A stretch of 64,000 nt of DNA from Polyangiaceae bacterium (GTDB lineage Bacteria; Myxococcota_A; Polyangia; Polyangiales; Polyangiaceae), in contig JAKLKA010000062.1 in assembly GCA_023150915.1 (NCBI GenBank), positions 1 to 64,000 on the forward strand. Direction: 5' to 3'. Each line of letters opens with the position of its first letter. Positions within the stretch are counted from its first letter, which is position 1. A program made the translations under genes and the position numbers. The notes under the pieces are model-generated. The model was given only the letters and a program-made list of their open reading frames with translations. It did not search any database and was not told the DNA's origin. Shown in pieces: positions 42,950 to 51,792 of the stretch.

Positions 42950-43869
42950 CGACCGTGGCAACGACGAGCGACGACACGCCGAGCTTCGAGCACGTCACGG
43001 TCCTGGCGAAGGAAGTCGTACGCGTGCTGTCGCCCGAGCGCGGCGGCCTGTTTCTCGACGTTACCGCCGGTGGCGGTGGCCACGCCGCGGCGATCCTGGA
43101 AACGGCGCAGAACGCCCGAGTGATCGCCTTCGATCGCGACCCGGTGGCGGTCGAGGCCGCAGCCCGCCGGCTGGCGCGCTTCGGCGAGCGCGCGATGGTG
43201 GTGCACTGCGCCTTCAGCGGCGTCTCCGATTGGCTCCGCTCTGGCGAGCTGGGTCCGGTAGAAGGGGTGGTCGCGGATCTGGGCATCAGCTCGCAGCAGC
43301 TGGCCGACCGCGAGCGCGGCATGAGCTTCCGCAACGAGGGGCCCCTCGACATGCGCATGGACCCCACCGCCGGCGAGACCGCCCGCGAGCTGATCGCGCG
43401 CGTGACCCAGGACGAGCTGGCGGACGTCATCTATCAGCTGGGCGAAGAGCGGCGATCGCGCCGCGTGGCCGCGTGCATCAAGCAGGCGCTGGCCGCCGGC
43501 GAGCTCGAGACCACGCTCGACCTGCGCCGCGCCGTGGTTCGCGCCGTGGGCCCGCGCCGAGTGGGCGGCATCGATCCGGCGACGCGCACCTTTCAGGCCC
43601 TGCGCATCGCGGTGAACCGCGAGCTCGACGAGCTGCGCAGCCTGCTGGAAGTGCTGCCCGACCTGCTCGCACCCGGCGGCGTGGCGGCGATCATCAGCTT
43701 CCACTCGCTGGAAGATCGACTGGTCAAGCGCGCCTTCTTGGAGCGCGAGCGCTGGGAGCGGCTGCACAACAAGCCGATCGTGGCGGACGAGGACGAGCGC
43801 TCCGAGAACCCGCGGGCCCGCAGCGCCAAGCTGCGCGCCGCACGCCGCGTGGCAGAGGTGCCCGCGTGA
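42946..43869 (+). CDS. rsmH: 16S rRNA (cytosine(1402)-N4)-methyltransferase
   Basis: 307 residues, typical for RsmH (MraW), which methylates C1402 of 16S rRNA. Motifs: HVTVLAKEVVRVLSPERGGLFLDVTAGGGGHAAAIL (SAM motif I), FDRDPVAVEAA, VVADLGISSQQL, RGMSFRNEGPLDMRMDP, and the late IISFHSLEDRLVKRAF. ATG 42946 overlaps the mraZ stop (ATGA). The C-terminal NPRARSAKLRAARR is the usual end. Its stop overlaps ftsL (GTGA). Confidence 0.96.
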   Translation: MTTVATTSDDTPSFEHVTVLAKEVVRVLSPERGGLFLDVTAGGGGHAAAILETAQNARVIAFDRDPVAVEAAARRLARFGERAMVVHCAFSGVSDWLRSGELGPVEGVVADLGISSQQLADRERGMSFRNEGPLDMRMDPTAGETARELIARVTQDELADVIYQLGEERRSRRVAACIKQALAAGELETTLDLRRAVVRAVGPRRVGGIDPATRTFQALRIAVNRELDELRSLLEVLPDLLAPGGVAAIISFHSLEDRLVKRAFLERERWERLHNKPIVADEDERSENPRARSAKLRAARRVAEVPA

Positions 43870-44315
43870 AGAGCCGCCGGAACCCGTTCCTGACGCTGTG
43901 GACGCTGGCGGTGCTGGCCGCCACCGCCGCGTTCGTGCTGTACTTGGGCTTGCGGGTCCGCAGCGTCGAGCTGGGCTACGAGCTCGGCCGCGCCCACGCC
44001 CGCGTCGCTCGCCTGCGCGAGGTGAAGCGGGTGCTCGAGCTCGAGCTGGCCAGCCACAAGACCCCCGAGCGCGTCGACATGGTGGCGCGCTCGCTCTTGG
44101 GGATGAGCGAGCCGACGCCGGATCGCATCGTGCCCGCAGGCGTGCAGCCGGTGGACGACGATGAGCACGCACCGAAGGCTTCGGCGCCCACCGACGAGGC
44201 GGCGCAAGAAGACACGCGCCCCGCCGCCGTGCAGCCCACCGGCACCCCGACCGCCCCCGGCGCTGCGCCGCCGGCGCCGCCCCCCGCCGCAGAGTGGGAG
44301 GAGCCGAACGAGTGA
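43866..44315 (+). CDS. ftsL: Cell division protein FtsL-like
   Basis: 149 residues from GTG 43866 overlapping the rsmH stop. A short basic N-terminus and one transmembrane helix (about 10-30, TLAVLAATAAFVLYLGL) are followed by a coiled-coil-like segment (YELGRAHARVARLREVKRVLELELASH), the FtsL plan: a bitopic protein that bridges FtsQ and FtsI/FtsW. The sequence itself is poorly conserved, so position between rsmH and ftsI is the main support. An unusual Ala/Pro/Thr-rich C-terminal extension (about 95-149) follows. Confidence 0.8.
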   Translation: MKSRRNPFLTLWTLAVLAATAAFVLYLGLRVRSVELGYELGRAHARVARLREVKRVLELELASHKTPERVDMVARSLLGMSEPTPDRIVPAGVQPVDDDEHAPKASAPTDEAAQEDTRPAAVQPTGTPTAPGAAPPAPPPAAEWEEPNE

Positions 44316-46393
44316 GCAGCCTCGATTCGCCCCGTGGCCGCTGGATCCGCCTTCGCATGGGGATGCTGTGCGGACTTCTGGCGCTCGGCCTGGGTGTGGT
44401 CGTGTCGTCGGGCTACGACTTGATGGTCGGCCAAGGCGCCGAGTGGCGCGAGCTGGCCGAGAAGCAGCGCCAGCGGCGGCTGCACGTGGCGCCCAAGCGC
44501 GGCACCATCTACGACCGTAACAAGAACGCGCTCGCCGTCAGCGTCGAGGTGCCGAGCGTCAGCCTGGACGCCGTCGAGCTCTTGCGCAACGTGCCGGCGC
44601 AGCAGATCCCGGTGGTGGCCCGCGACGCGGCCAATCGCATCGCGCAGGCCCTGGGGCTGGATCCGGCGCAGATCGAGCGCAAGATCTTGCAGAAGCGGCG
44701 CTTCACCTGGCTGAAGCGCCAGATCAGCGCCGACGAGGCCGAGAAGGTGCGCGCCCTGGGCAGCAAAGACGCGCCCGGAGGCAAGCCCGTTCGCGGCCTG
44801 GTGGTCGAGGGCGAAGGGCGTCGCTATTACCCGCGCCGCGAGCTGGCGGGACCCATGCTGGGCTTCGTCGCCCCCGACGGCGAAGGCAAGGACGGCTTCG
44901 AGTTCAGCATGAACCAGGAGCTGAAGGGCCACGTCGAGCAGCTGCGCGGGTTGCGCGATCGCTCGGGGCGCCTGCTGTTTGCCGACGGCATCCAAGACGA
45001 GCAGGCCTTGGCCGGGCACAACGTCGAGCTGACGCTCGATCAGGGCATTCAGTTCACCGCCGAGCGCGAGCTGGCGAATGCCGCCCGCACCTTCGAGGCG
45101 GCCGGCGGCAGCGTGATCGTGGTCGACCCGTGGACCGGCGAGATCCTGGCCGCGGCCAGCTGGCCTGGTTACAACCCCAACGACTACGGCGACAGCGAGC
45201 CCACGCAGCGTCGCGATCGCGGCATCAACGACGTGTTCGAGCCGGGGTCGACCATCAAGATGTTCACCATCGCGGCGGGGCTATCGGCGGGCGTGATCAC
45301 CCCCGATCAGAAGCTGTTCTGCGAGAAGGGCATGATGCCCGTCGACAACGTCGTGATCCGCGACACCCACCCGTCGGGGTGGTTGACCGTGGCGCAGGTG
45401 CTGGCGGTGTCGTCCAACATCTGCTCGGCGAAGGTCGGGCTGGGGCTCGGTGGCGACAAGCTGTACGAGGCCCTGCTGCGCTTCGGCTTCGGGCAAGAGG
45501 CGGGCGTGCCGCTGCCCGGCGAATCCAGCGGCACGCTGCGGCCGCGCGGGCGGCCCTGGGTGCAGGTCGAGACTGCGGCCGCCTCGTTCGGCCAGGGCAT
45601 CAGCGTCACCAACCTGCAAATGGCGATGGCGGCGGCAGCCATCGCCAACGGCGGCGAGCTGATGGATCCGATCCTGATCAAGCGCGTCACCACCGCGACG
45701 GGCGACGTGGTGCGCGAGGCCACGCCCAAGGTGCGACGGCGAGTGATCCAGAAGCGCATCGCGCAGACCATCACCGAGCTGCTCGTCTCGGTGACCGAGG
45801 GCGAGGGTACCGGTCTCGAGGCGGCCATCGACGGCTATCAAGTGGCCGGCAAGACGGCCACCGCCCAGAAGACGGATCCGGCCACCGGGCGTTACTCCCT
45901 CGACAAGTACATGGCCAGCTTCGTCGGATACGTACCGGCCAAGAAGCCCGTGGTGGCGATCAGCGTGATCGTGGACGAACCCATGGTCGAGCACGCCGGT
46001 GGCGCCGTGGCGGCACCGATCTTCCGTCGGGTGGCCCAGGCGGCGCTCAAGTACAAGGGCCTGAGCGGGGCCGCGGTCGAGCGCGTCGACGTGGCCGATC
46101 TGGGCGCGAAGCCCGACCGCGCAAACGCGGCCTACGACATGCTGCGCGTGGCCCAGGGCAAGAAGCCGGCGGTGCAAGAGGGGGTGGCCCAGGGCGGCCC
46201 GGTGCCGGCGGGCAAGGTCCGCGTTCCCGACATGACCGGTTGGCCCGCGCGCGCGGCCGTCCGTCAGGCCCTCGAGCTCGGCGTCGAGCCGCGCGTGTCC
46301 GGCACGGGCCTGGTGGCCAAGCAAGAGCCGCCGCCCGGGGGGGTGGTCGACAAAGGCGCGAGCATCACCCTCGTGTTCGAGCCCGCTTCATGA
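44312..46393 (+). CDS. ftsI: Peptidoglycan transpeptidase FtsI (PBP3) with PASTA domain
   Basis: 693 residues from GTG 44312, overlapping ftsL (GTGA), with GGGAGGAG upstream. N-terminal transmembrane helix (about 15-33), PBP dimerisation region (GTIYDRNKNALAVSVEVPS), then the transpeptidase: SxxK motif with catalytic S313 and K316 (EPGSTIKMF), SxN at 367-369 (SSN), and the third motif K514-T515-A516 (AGKTATAQK), where KTG is usual. The C-terminal PASTA-like domain (about 634-693) begins VRVPDMTGWPARAAVRQALE. FtsI makes septal cross-links in the periplasm with FtsW. Stop overlaps murE (ATGA). Confidence 0.95.
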   Translation: MSSLDSPRGRWIRLRMGMLCGLLALGLGVVVSSGYDLMVGQGAEWRELAEKQRQRRLHVAPKRGTIYDRNKNALAVSVEVPSVSLDAVELLRNVPAQQIPVVARDAANRIAQALGLDPAQIERKILQKRRFTWLKRQISADEAEKVRALGSKDAPGGKPVRGLVVEGEGRRYYPRRELAGPMLGFVAPDGEGKDGFEFSMNQELKGHVEQLRGLRDRSGRLLFADGIQDEQALAGHNVELTLDQGIQFTAERELANAARTFEAAGGSVIVVDPWTGEILAAASWPGYNPNDYGDSEPTQRRDRGINDVFEPGSTIKMFTIAAGLSAGVITPDQKLFCEKGMMPVDNVVIRDTHPSGWLTVAQVLAVSSNICSAKVGLGLGGDKLYEALLRFGFGQEAGVPLPGESSGTLRPRGRPWVQVETAAASFGQGISVTNLQMAMAAAAIANGGELMDPILIKRVTTATGDVVREATPKVRRRVIQKRIAQTITELLVSVTEGEGTGLEAAIDGYQVAGKTATAQKTDPATGRYSLDKYMASFVGYVPAKKPVVAISVIVDEPMVEHAGGAVAAPIFRRVAQAALKYKGLSGAAVERVDVADLGAKPDRANAAYDMLRVAQGKKPAVQEGVAQGGPVPAGKVRVPDMTGWPARAAVRQALELGVEPRVSGTGLVAKQEPPPGGVVDKGASITLVFEPAS

Positions 46394-47916
46394 CCCAGGC
46401 GCAGATGATCTCCAGCACCCCCGCACTCGGACTGACCCTCGGCGAGCTGGCCGCCGATCTGGCCGCGCTCGGGGCGCGGGTGCGCGGTGACGCCGGCGTG
46501 CGCGTGCTGGACGTTCGCCAGGATTCGCGTCGAGTGGCGGCGGGCGACCTGTTTGCCGCGCGCGCCGGCGGCCAAGTGGACGGCGCCAGCTTCGTGCGCG
46601 ACGCGATCTCGCGGGGCGCCGCGGCGGTGATGGTCGAGCGCGGCAGCGCCCTGCCCGACGTCGGCGTGCCGGTGATCGAGGTGAGCGACGTGCGCCGTGC
46701 CGTGGCCTTTGCCGCCGAAGCGGTGCACCAGCACCCGTCGCGCGCCATCGGCGTGGTGGGCATCACCGGCACCAACGGCAAGACCACCACCAGCTACCTG
46801 ACCGCGGGGGCGATCTCGGCTGCCGGCGGGCGCGCAGGGCGGCTGGGGACGCTGGGCTTCGCGTTCGAAGGCGACGTGGTCGACTCGTCGCTGACCACGC
46901 CGGAAGCAGACGAGGTCACGCGGCTGGTTGCGCGCGTGCGCGACGCCGGCGGCACCCATCTGGTGATGGAAGCGTCGAGCCACGCGCTCAGCCTGTGCCG
47001 GGTCGAGGCGCTGACCTTCGCGGCGGCGGTCTTCACCAACCTGACCCAGGACCACCTGGACTTCCATGGCAGCATGGAAGCGTATGCCGCGGCCAAGCTG
47101 CGGCTGTTCACCGAGCTGTCGCCGCGGGTCGCCATCGTCAACGTGGACGACCCCTTCGGCGTGACGGTGGCCGCGCGGGCGACCGCGCCGGTGCTCAGGG
47201 TCAGCAAGCGCCCCGAGGCTGCCGACGTCTGCCCGGTGCAGGTGACGCTCGACGCCCGCGGCATCCGGGGGACGGTGCGCCTGCCCTCGCGCCAGGTGGC
47301 GATCGAGAGCCGCCTGGTGGGCGCGCACAATCTGGACAACCTGCTGGCGGCTCTGGCCGTGCTCGAAGGCCTGGGGCTCGACGTCGAGCGCGCCGCGCGG
47401 GGGCTCGACTCGGCTCCGGCGGTGCCGGGTCGCCTCGAGCGCTGCGACACGCCCGACGACGACCTGCTGGTGCTGGTGGACTATGCCCACACCCCAGATG
47501 CCCTCGAGCGCGCCCTCGAGACTTGCCGATCGCTGACTGGTGGCCAGGTGATCTGCGTGTTCGGCTGCGGTGGCGATCGCGATCGCGCCAAGCGCCCCAA
47601 GATGGGCGACGCGGTGGGGCGACTGGCGCACCGGGCCATCGTGACCAACGACAACCCGCGCTCCGAGGTGCCGAGCGCCATCGCGGCGGACATCGTTCCC
47701 GGGCTTGCCCCGTACGGCATTCCCTACGAGATCGAGCTGGACCGCGCCCGGGCCATCGAGCACGCGGTGCACCGCGCCGCCCCCGGCGACGTGGTGCTGA
47801 TCGCGGGCAAGGGGCACGAGCCCTACCAGATCGTGGGCAGCGAGCGGCGCAACTTCGACGACCGCGTCGAGGCCCGGCGCGCGCTTTCACTGCGCCGCGG
47901 CAGAGGGGCGGTCTGA
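46390..47916 (+). CDS. murE: UDP-MurNAc-tripeptide ligase
   Basis: 508 residues. Mur ligase motifs: GITGTNGKTTTSY P-loop (124-136), SLTTPEADEVTRLV, MEASSHALSLCRV, and LTQDHLDFHGSMEAYAAAKLRLF with the carbamylated-Lys region. The segment NDNPRSEVP carries DNPR, the mark of meso-diaminopimelate-adding MurE, as expected of a Gram-negative. It joins the third residue to UDP-MurNAc-L-Ala-D-Glu using ATP. ATG 46390 overlaps the ftsI stop. Confidence 0.95.
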   Translation: MTQAQMISSTPALGLTLGELAADLAALGARVRGDAGVRVLDVRQDSRRVAAGDLFAARAGGQVDGASFVRDAISRGAAAVMVERGSALPDVGVPVIEVSDVRRAVAFAAEAVHQHPSRAIGVVGITGTNGKTTTSYLTAGAISAAGGRAGRLGTLGFAFEGDVVDSSLTTPEADEVTRLVARVRDAGGTHLVMEASSHALSLCRVEALTFAAAVFTNLTQDHLDFHGSMEAYAAAKLRLFTELSPRVAIVNVDDPFGVTVAARATAPVLRVSKRPEAADVCPVQVTLDARGIRGTVRLPSRQVAIESRLVGAHNLDNLLAALAVLEGLGLDVERAARGLDSAPAVPGRLERCDTPDDDLLVLVDYAHTPDALERALETCRSLTGGQVICVFGCGGDRDRAKRPKMGDAVGRLAHRAIVTNDNPRSEVPSAIAADIVPGLAPYGIPYEIELDRARAIEHAVHRAAPGDVVLIAGKGHEPYQIVGSERRNFDDRVEARRALSLRRGRGAV

Positions 47917-49337
47917 TGGCCACGCCGATCCCGGACAATCACGCGCGCTTCTCGCTCGACGAGATCGCGTGCGCCACTGGCGGGTTCGCGCAGACCGGCG
48001 GCCACGCCAGCGTCGCCGGCGTCACCACCGATTCGCGCGCCGAGGTGCAGGGCAAGCTGTTCGTCGCGCTCACCGGCGAGCGCTTCGATGGGCATGCCTA
48101 CGCCAGCGACGTGCTTTCCCGCGGGGCGCACGCCGTGGTGGTGAGCCGCGAGGTCGAGCTGCCGGCCGGGTCGTCCGCAGTGCGGGTCGCCGACACCACC
48201 GAGGCGCTGGGCGCCCTGGCGCGCTTTCACCGTCGCCGCTGGGGCAAGACGGTGGTCGCGGTCGGCGGCTCGGCGGGCAAGACCACCACCAAGGGCGCGA
48301 TTGCGGCGCTCTTGGGTGCGGCGCGTCCGGGTGCGGTGCACTTCGAGCGCGGCAACCTGAACAACCTGGTGGGCGCACCGATGGTGCTGCTCGGTCTCAC
48401 CGACGCCCACGCGGTGTGCGTGGTCGAGCTGGGGACCAACCAGACCGGCGAGGTGGCCCGGCTGACGCGCGTCGCCGAGCCCGACGTGGCGGTGCTCACG
48501 CTGGTGGCCATCGAGCACTCGGAAGGCATTGGGGACCTGGATGCGATCGACGCCGAAGAGGGCGCACTCTTCGACCTGCTGGGCCCGGCTGCCACCGCCA
48601 TCGGCAATGGCGACGACGCCCGGGTGGCAAAGCGCCTGGCCGCATCGCCGGCGGCGCACAAGATCCGCTACGGCTCCGGCGCGGGGGCGGACTATCGCGT
48701 GGTCGCCCGTGAGCCGCTCGATCTGCACCGCTCGCGAGTCGAGATCGCGCGGCCTGCCGGGGGGCCGGTGCGGGTGGTGACCGGGCTGCTCGGCGCTCCG
48801 GGGGCGCTGGCGCTGGCGGCAGCGCTGGCGGTCACCGAGCGCGTGGTCGGCGGGCCGCTGCCGGCCGACGTGATCGAGGGCGGGCTGGCGGCCCTCGGCG
48901 CCGGCGAGGCTCAGCGTCTGTGTCCGATCGAGCTCTCGGACGGCAGTGTGGTGGTGGACGACAGCTACAACGCCAACCCCGCCAGCGTGCTCAGCTCGGC
49001 TCAGACGGCCCGCGAAATTGCGCAGCGCCGTGGCGCGCGTCTTCTGCTCGTGGTCGGTGAGATGCGCGAGCTGGGACCGCTGAGCGTGAGCGAACATCGC
49101 GAGCTGGGCAGGGCCCTGGCAACCCTGGGCGCGGATGGGCTGATCGCCGTGGGGGGTGACGCGGAGCACCTGGCGAGCGCGGCGGGCTGCACCTTCGCCA
49201 AAGACGCGGACGAGGCCCTCACGGCGGTCTTGGCGGTGCTCCGCGCGGGCGACGTGGTGCTGGTCAAGGCATCGCGCGGGGTGCGCGCCGAGCGAGTGGT
49301 CGAGGGCCTGGTGCGGGCGAAGGGCAGGGCAGCGTGA
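47916..49337 (+). CDS. murF: UDP-MurNAc-tripeptide:D-Ala-D-Ala ligase
   Basis: 473 residues. Motifs: GVTTDSRAEVQGKLFVAL, P-loop VGGSAGKTTTKGAIAALL, the ELGTNQTGEVARLTRVAEPD segment, and C-terminal VVDDSYNANPASVLSS, which is typical of MurF. It adds D-Ala-D-Ala to complete the pentapeptide precursor in the cytoplasm. The ATG shares one base with the murE stop (TGATG), with GAGGGG upstream. No ddl gene is in the cluster, so its D-Ala-D-Ala comes from an enzyme encoded elsewhere. Confidence 0.95.
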   Translation: MATPIPDNHARFSLDEIACATGGFAQTGGHASVAGVTTDSRAEVQGKLFVALTGERFDGHAYASDVLSRGAHAVVVSREVELPAGSSAVRVADTTEALGALARFHRRRWGKTVVAVGGSAGKTTTKGAIAALLGAARPGAVHFERGNLNNLVGAPMVLLGLTDAHAVCVVELGTNQTGEVARLTRVAEPDVAVLTLVAIEHSEGIGDLDAIDAEEGALFDLLGPAATAIGNGDDARVAKRLAASPAAHKIRYGSGAGADYRVVAREPLDLHRSRVEIARPAGGPVRVVTGLLGAPGALALAAALAVTERVVGGPLPADVIEGGLAALGAGEAQRLCPIELSDGSVVVDDSYNANPASVLSSAQTAREIAQRRGARLLLVVGEMRELGPLSVSEHRELGRALATLGADGLIAVGGDAEHLASAAGCTFAKDADEALTAVLAVLRAGDVVLVKASRGVRAERVVEGLVRAKGRAA

Positions 49338-50464
49338 TCTACGAGCTGCTCTATCCGCTGTCGCTCGAGTACGGCTGGGCCGGCGCGCTCAACGTGCTTC
49401 GCTACACGCCCTTCCGCGCCATCATGGCCACCATCACCGCCATGATGATGTGCTTCTTCCTGGCGCCGTGGTTCATCCGCACGCTGCAGACCAAGCAGAT
49501 CGGGCAGGTGATCCGCGCCGAGGGTCCCGAATCGCACAAGATCAAGGCCGGCACGCCCACCATGGGCGGCGCCCTGATCTTGCTGGCGGTGCTGGTGCCC
49601 ACCGCGCTCTGGGCCGACGTGAAGAACGTGTTCGTGCTGGCCACCACCGCCGTCACCGCGGGCTACGGCGCCATCGGCTACCTGGACGATCGCCTGAAGA
49701 TCGAGGGCAAGAGCTCCAAGGGGCTGCCCGGTCGGTACAAGCTCTTGGGGCAGTTCCTGATCGGTGGCGGCGCCGTGGGCTATCTGTTCTTGGGCTCGGG
49801 CAAGCTCTCGCCCGAGTGGCTGGCGCTGCGCGGCCGGCTGGCGATCCCGTTCTTGGCCTTCGACAAGCACCCCGTCGATCTGCCGCTCTGGTTCTACTTC
49901 GCGTTCGCGGTCTTGGTGGTGGTCGGCACCAGCAATGCCGTGAACCTCACCGACGGGCTCGACGGTCTCGCCATCGGCCCGGTGATGATCAACGCCGGCA
50001 CCTACGTGGTCTGGGCGTACATCGCCGGCTCGGTGCTGTTCGGCCGCCCGCTGGCGACCTATCTGCACATCGCCGGCATCCCCGAGATGACCGAGCTGGC
50101 GGTGTTCGGAGCGGCAGTGATCGGCGCGGGCATCGGCTTCCTCTGGTACAACACCTATCCGGCGCAGGTCTTCATGGGGGACGTGGGCTCGCTGTCGCTG
50201 GGCGGCGGGCTCGGCATGCTGGCGGTGCTCACCAAGAACGAGCTGCTCAGCATCTTGCTCGGCGGCATCTTCGTGGTCGAGGCGGTCAGCGTGATCACGC
50301 AGGTGGCCAGCTTCAAGCTGTTCAAGAAGCGCATCTTCTTGATGGCGCCCATTCACCACCACTTCGAGAAGAAGGGTTGGCCCGAGCCCCGCATCATCGT
50401 TCGCTTCTGGATCATCTCCATTCTGCTGGCGCTGGTGTCGCTGAGCTCGCTCAAGCTGAGGTGA
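49334..50464 (+). CDS. mraY: Phospho-MurNAc-pentapeptide transferase
   Basis: 376 residues, with about ten transmembrane helices. MraY makes lipid I at the inner membrane. Signatures: HKIKAGTPTMGGALIL near the start, GYLDDRLKI, SSKGLPGRYKLLGQ, NLTDGLDGLAIGP, and the late APIHHHFEKKGWPEP, which carries the conserved histidines. GTG 49334 overlaps murF (GTGA) and opens the normal N-terminus. The stop overlaps the region before murD. Confidence 0.96.
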   Translation: MIYELLYPLSLEYGWAGALNVLRYTPFRAIMATITAMMMCFFLAPWFIRTLQTKQIGQVIRAEGPESHKIKAGTPTMGGALILLAVLVPTALWADVKNVFVLATTAVTAGYGAIGYLDDRLKIEGKSSKGLPGRYKLLGQFLIGGGAVGYLFLGSGKLSPEWLALRGRLAIPFLAFDKHPVDLPLWFYFAFAVLVVVGTSNAVNLTDGLDGLAIGPVMINAGTYVVWAYIAGSVLFGRPLATYLHIAGIPEMTELAVFGAAVIGAGIGFLWYNTYPAQVFMGDVGSLSLGGGLGMLAVLTKNELLSILLGGIFVVEAVSVITQVASFKLFKKRIFLMAPIHHHFEKKGWPEPRIIVRFWIISILLALVSLSSLKLR

Positions 50465-50469
50465 TGGCC

Positions 50470-51792
50470 ATGGACCTCTCGAACAAGCGCGTGATCGTGG
50501 TGGGGCTGGGCAAGAGCGGCGTGGCGGCCGCGCGCCTCTGCCTGCGCCGCGGTGCGCGCGTGCTGGGGACCGACGCCGCCCCGGCCGAGAAGCTGCCCCG
50601 CGAGCTGGGCCAGCTGGGGGTCGAGCTGTGCCTGGGTGGCCACGCGGGCGTCGACTTCGCGCGGGCGGATCTGATCGTGCTCTCGCCCGGGGTTCCGCCC
50701 TTGCCCCAGCTGGCGCACGCCACGGCGCCGGTGATCGGCGAGATGGAGCTGGCGGCGCGCTGCGTGACCGCGCCGATCTTGGCCGTGGGGGGCACCAACG
50801 GCAAGAGCACCACCACCACCTTGTGCGCCGACATGCTGCGGGCGGGGGGCCAGCGCATCTTCGCCGGCGCGAACCTCGGCACCCCGGCCTGCGAGGCCGC
50901 GGACCAACCGCTGGACGTGGTGGTGTTCGAGGTCTCGAGCTTCCAGCTCGAGCACGCGCCGTCGTTCCACCCCAAGGTGAGCGTGCTGCTCAACATCAGC
51001 GAAGACCACCTGGACCGCTACGCCAGCTTCGACGAATACGCGACCGCCAAGGGCAACGCCTTCGTCAATCAGATCGAGGGCGACGTGGCGGTGGTGCCGC
51101 AGGGCGACCCGGCGTGCGAACAACAAGCCCGCCGAGGCCGCGCGAAGCTCGCGAGCTTCGGCCAGGGTGGCGACTACGTCGTCCATGGCCGCAGCGTGGT
51201 CGAGCGCGCCAGCGGCGAGGTCTTCTCGCTCGAGGGCGTCGATCTGCACGGTCGCCACAACCTCGAGAACGCTGCGGCGGCCATCGCCGCGGTGCGTGCG
51301 TTCGGCCTCGGGCGCTCGGCCATCGAGGCCGGCCTTCGTGGCTTCCACCCGCTGCACCACCGCATGGCCCTGGTCCGCGAGGCGTTTGGCGTGCGTTTCT
51401 ACGACGACTCGAAGGGGACCAACGTGGGCGCGGCGGTGACCGCCCTGCGCGGGCTGGAAGAGGAGCGCGCCGTGCTGATTGCCGGCGGTCGCGACAAGCT
51501 GGGGAGCTACCAGCCGCTGGCCGAGGCGCTGGCGGAGAAGGGCCGCGCCGTGGTGGTGATCGGTGAGGCGGCCGAGCGCATCGCCCAGGCGGTGGGCGAG
51601 CGCCTGCCGGTGGCGCGCGCCGGCAGCATGGAAGAGGCGGTGCGCGTCGCGCTGGGGCTGGCGAAGCCCGGCGACGCGGTGCTGCTGTCCCCCGCCTGCT
51701 CCAGCTACGACATGTTCCGGGACTACGTCGATCGCGGGAACCGCTTCGCCGCGGCGGTGAGCGACCTCGGCGGAGAGGAGGCACGCGCATGA
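50470..51792 (+). CDS. murD: UDP-MurNAc-L-alanine:D-glutamate ligase
   Basis: 440 residues. VIVVGLGKSGVAAARLC (Rossmann N-terminal domain), PGVPPLPQL, P-loop VGGTNGKSTTTTL, VFEVSSFQLEHA, LNISEDHLDRYASFDEYATAK, and FYDDSKGTN mark MurD. The start was placed at ATG 50470 because GAGGTGA lies at proper spacing before it. GTG 50461 and ATG 50464 in the same frame overlap the mraY stop and are alternatives. It adds D-Glu to UDP-MurNAc-L-Ala. The stop overlaps ftsW (ATGA). Confidence 0.95.
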   Translation: MDLSNKRVIVVGLGKSGVAAARLCLRRGARVLGTDAAPAEKLPRELGQLGVELCLGGHAGVDFARADLIVLSPGVPPLPQLAHATAPVIGEMELAARCVTAPILAVGGTNGKSTTTTLCADMLRAGGQRIFAGANLGTPACEAADQPLDVVVFEVSSFQLEHAPSFHPKVSVLLNISEDHLDRYASFDEYATAKGNAFVNQIEGDVAVVPQGDPACEQQARRGRAKLASFGQGGDYVVHGRSVVERASGEVFSLEGVDLHGRHNLENAAAAIAAVRAFGLGRSAIEAGLRGFHPLHHRMALVREAFGVRFYDDSKGTNVGAAVTALRGLEEERAVLIAGGRDKLGSYQPLAEALAEKGRAVVVIGEAAERIAQAVGERLPVARAGSMEEAVRVALGLAKPGDAVLLSPACSSYDMFRDYVDRGNRFAAAVSDLGGEEARA

